Positions 13,514-13,955 of a stretch of DNA of 13,955 nt are shown here, one piece after another. The notes below the pieces were generated by a model. The model saw nothing but the letters and a program-made list of their open reading frames with translations. It did not search any database and was not told the origin of the DNA. Source of the stretch: Actinomycetota bacterium (lineage in GTDB: Bacteria; Actinomycetota; Acidimicrobiia; Acidimicrobiales; Acidimicrobiaceae); NCBI GenBank assembly GCA_027318945.1, contig DAHVOF010000079.1, forward strand, positions 1-13,955, given 5' to 3'. The position numbers and the translations under genes are program-made. Each line of letters begins with the position of its first letter. Position 1 is the stretch's first letter.

Positions 13514-13955
13514 TCGGATCTGCTTCACCTCGTTTTGGCAGAGTGCTTACCGCAATGGCAACTGCGATGGATCAAAATGGCGGAGTAGATTATGACGGCA
13601 CCGTGGATTTGGCTAAGTGGCTCGTCGAGAACGGGTCGGATGCTCTGGTGGTCACGGGCACTACAGGGGAAGCGCCGACTCTGACGGACGACGAGAAAGT
13701 GTCCCTTTGGGAGGCAGTGTCGAGCTCTGTCAGCGTTCCTGTTATCGCGGGTTCGGGCTCAAATGACACTTTGCATTCGATGCACATGACAAGCAGGGCA
13801 CAAGAGGTTGGGGTGGCGGGAGTTCTCATCGTGACCCCGTATTACAACAGACCTCCCCAGTCTGGGATCCTGGCCCACTTCGAGGCGGTAGCGAATGAGA
13901 CGGATCTTCCCGTGCTCATCTACGATATTCCTGTTCGGACTGGTCGAAAAGTGGA
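13510..13955 (+). CDS. dapA: 4-hydroxy-tetrahydrodipicolinate synthase, N-terminal part (3' end outside window)
   Basis: DapA condenses pyruvate with aspartate semialdehyde, the first committed step of lysine/diaminopimelate synthesis. The frame opens with ATG 13510, overlapping the dapB TGA as ATGA, and runs open to the window edge (148 complete codons). Family motifs read FGRVLTAM near the start, then GTTGEAPTLT with Thr51 and Thr52 (E. coli Thr44/Thr45), VIAGSGSNDT, VTPYYNRPPQSG with Tyr112 (E. coli Tyr107), and LIYDIPVRTG with Tyr138 (E. coli Tyr133). The Schiff-base lysine lies beyond the window. The usual VTPF after TAM reads ATAM here. Catalytic residues in view are intact, so a functional synthase is likely. 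Confidence 0.95.
   Translation, partial: MIGSASPRFGRVLTAMATAMDQNGGVDYDGTVDLAKWLVENGSDALVVTGTTGEAPTLTDDEKVSLWEAVSSSVSVPVIAGSGSNDTLHSMHMTSRAQEVGVAGVLIVTPYYNRPPQSGILAHFEAVANETDLPVLIYDIPVRTGRKV

Noticed and set aside
1..13955. Search for mobile elements, CRISPR, toxin-antitoxin, phage genes, tRNA or rRNA
   Set aside because: None was seen. Genes are contiguous housekeeping genes on one strand with consistent codon use, and no intergenic stretch over 300 bases exists.

Overview
This window is a compact, entirely plus-strand run of bacterial housekeeping genes with no mobile element, CRISPR array, prophage, tRNA or rRNA that I can see. I read thirteen protein genes: the 3' end of proS, then rimP, nusA, rnpM (ylxR), infB, rbfA, truB, ribF, rpsO, pnp, an M16 zinc peptidase, dapB, and the 5' part of dapA. 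The order proS / rimP-nusA-ylxR-infB-rbfA / truB-ribF-rpsO-pnp-M16 peptidase-dapB-dapA is the actinobacterial version of the nusA-infB and rpsO-pnp superoperons. Supporting this are a very long Pro/Gly/Arg/Ser-rich IF2 N-terminus, a NusA without C-terminal acidic repeats, the absence of the Firmicutes genes ylxQ and ylxP, and an M16 peptidase directly after pnp. Base composition looks moderate (mid-50s % GC by eye), lower than most Actinobacteria. An acidimicrobial or related actinobacterial lineage is a reasonable guess but is not proven here.

Layout. Positions 2-730 hold the C-terminal third or so of prolyl-tRNA synthetase. Positions 731-943 are a leader for the next operon, with a candidate promoter, a first hairpin (813-840) and a terminator-like hairpin followed by a T run (878-905) just before the rimP ribosome binding site. 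Positions 944-7398 carry rimP, nusA, rnpM, infB, rbfA and truB, mostly with short gaps. The exception is the 135-base gap before infB, which starts at TTG. ribF follows truB after 11 bases. A 101-base spacer with an inverted repeat next to the ribosome binding site precedes rpsO. The 257-base rpsO-pnp spacer holds a terminator-like hairpin and a long stem-loop (8879-8954), as expected for an RNase III-processed pnp leader. pnp, the M16 peptidase, dapB and dapA follow with gaps of 14 and 5 bases and then a 4-base ATGA overlap, so they are probably co-transcribed.

How the genes fit together. RimP, RbfA and S15 act in 30S subunit assembly. IF2 starts translation, NusA controls RNA polymerase pausing and termination, TruB makes pseudouridine 55 in tRNA, and RnpM is an RNA-binding protein linked to RNase P. 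PNPase degrades RNA. RibF makes FMN and FAD. DapB and DapA are consecutive enzymes of lysine/diaminopimelate synthesis. The most interesting signals are regulatory RNA structures in the three leaders (rimP, rpsO, pnp), plus a small protein-level repeat in IF2 whose two copies use almost entirely different codons. I found no convincing sign of a novel biological system.
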